Both the position numbers and the translations under genes were made by a program. A stretch of 64,000 bases of DNA, from contig NZ_JMIT01000001.1 in assembly GCF_000731675.1 (NCBI RefSeq), positions 2,541,714 to 2,605,713 of the forward strand, given 5' to 3'. Positions 63,520 through 64,000 of this stretch are shown here, one piece after another. Source of the stretch: Pseudomonas capeferrum (GTDB lineage Bacteria; Pseudomonadota; Gammaproteobacteria; Pseudomonadales; Pseudomonadaceae). The notes under the pieces were generated by a model, which worked only from the letters and a program-made list of their open reading frames with translations, made no database searches and was not told the DNA's origin. Numbering within the stretch: the first letter of the stretch is position 1; every line of letters starts with the position of its first letter.

Positions 63520-64000
63520 ATGCTTTCACGCCTGTTCAAGCCCCTGCTCATCGCCGTGGCGTTCGCCCTGGCCCTGGCGGCGTGCAGCCGCATAGACCTG
63601 GCCTACCGCAACCTCGACCGCCTGGTGCCGTGGTCGCTGGGCGACTATCTGGACATGAACCGCGAGCAGAAAGTACTGCTCGACGAGCGCCTCAAGCAGC
63701 ACTTGGCCTGGCATTGCAAAACCCAGCTGCCCAGCTACCTCGACTGGCTGGACCGGGTGCGCACCATGGTCGCCGAGGACCAGGTGACCGACCAGGCGTT
63801 GCAGCAACGCACCCGCGAAGCGCGCGCGGCCATAGGCCGTGTAGCCGAAGAGATCACCCCTTCCGCTACCGAATTGTTACGTGGCATGAGCGACGCCCAG
63901 GTGGCAGAAATGCGCCAGGCCTTCCGCGACGACATCAGCGAGCGACAAAAGAAGTATGTCGACACGCCCTTGCCCAAGCAGATTGCCCGCCGTACCGAAC
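63520..64000 (+). CDS. DUF6279 family lipoprotein, 5' part
   Basis: The first 160 residues of a lipoprotein that continues past the window end. The signal peptide ends in a lipobox LAAC (Cys at about 23), so the protein is lipid-anchored. The mature start SRIDLAYRNLDRLVPWSLGDYLDMNREQK is the DUF6279 hallmark. An AAGGA site lies nine bases before the ATG. Role in the cell envelope unknown. Confidence 0.88.
   Translation, partial: MLSRLFKPLLIAVAFALALAACSRIDLAYRNLDRLVPWSLGDYLDMNREQKVLLDERLKQHLAWHCKTQLPSYLDWLDRVRTMVAEDQVTDQALQQRTREARAAIGRVAEEITPSATELLRGMSDAQVAEMRQAFRDDISERQKKYVDTPLPKQIARRTE

Overview
The window comes from the chromosome of a high-GC gammaproteobacterium, almost certainly a member of the Pseudomonas putida group. 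Three things point there. The gene order (recQ, a UPF0149 gene, a DUF454 gene, lapE, tapT, aer; then the guanidinobutyrase locus; then fadD1-fadD2-hydrolase-phaJ1-ECF sigma) matches what I recall of P. putida KT2440 and, in part, P. aeruginosa. Many REP-type inverted repeats with a 'tcgcgGG...CCcgctccyac' core sit between genes. Several families are Pseudomonas-typical (DUF2790, DUF6279, PlpD, a PA1414-like small protein). No rRNA, tRNA, prophage or CRISPR array was seen. The species assignment is inference from memory, not from a search.

Layout. 0-8.3 kb: 3' end of a TrkH potassium transporter, two AraC-type regulators, a metallophosphoesterase, a drug/metabolite exporter, a SelW-like protein, the patatin-type autotransporter PlpD and a MarR regulator. 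8.4-15.8 kb: recQ, yecA-like and ybaN-like genes, lapE (outer-membrane channel for the LapA adhesin), tapT (tRNA modification) and an Aer-type chemoreceptor. 15.9-19.9 kb: gbuR-gbuA-symporter (4-guanidinobutyrate use), then a 42-residue PA1414-like ORF under a candidate Anr box and ending at a perfect hairpin, which resembles the SicX small-RNA locus. 19.9-24.6 kb: LysR/MFS pair, a DMT exporter, and a small island with BrnT-BrnA toxin-antitoxin. 24.6-31 kb: DEAD-box helicase, mechanosensitive channel, an AEC transporter relic, another DMT exporter, a REP-flanked hairpin element, azoR and a LysR gene. 31-42.4 kb: hydrolase, cyclophilin, ABC exporter, FemAB/GNAT-like protein, porin, FabH2 and HrpA.

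42.4-51.1 kb is metabolic: gamma-glutamylpolyamine synthetase and oxidase (putrescine-type amines), then two tandem long-chain acyl-CoA ligases facing a hydrolase-phaJ1 pair, which links fatty-acid activation and beta-oxidation to polyhydroxyalkanoate monomer supply. 51.1-53.8 kb is an ECF42-type sigma operon (SnoaL-like, YCII/DGPF, AHSA1, sigma) with a promoter matching the motif reported for that sigma group. 53.8-64 kb: a second copy of the hairpin element beside an IS110 transposase relic, a LysE exporter, a threonine-dehydratase-like gene divergent from a MocR regulator, DUF2790, a GNAT gene with an odd start, peptide deformylase, YihY, CsbD, an exported beta-helix protein, a small conserved gene, CvfB and the start of a DUF6279 lipoprotein.

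Most of the window is core genome. The parts that look most worth attention are the PA1414/SicX-like locus, the self-directed ECF42 promoter, the two copies of a REP-associated foldback element (one next to an IS110 relic), and operators visible beside brnTA and the MocR gene.
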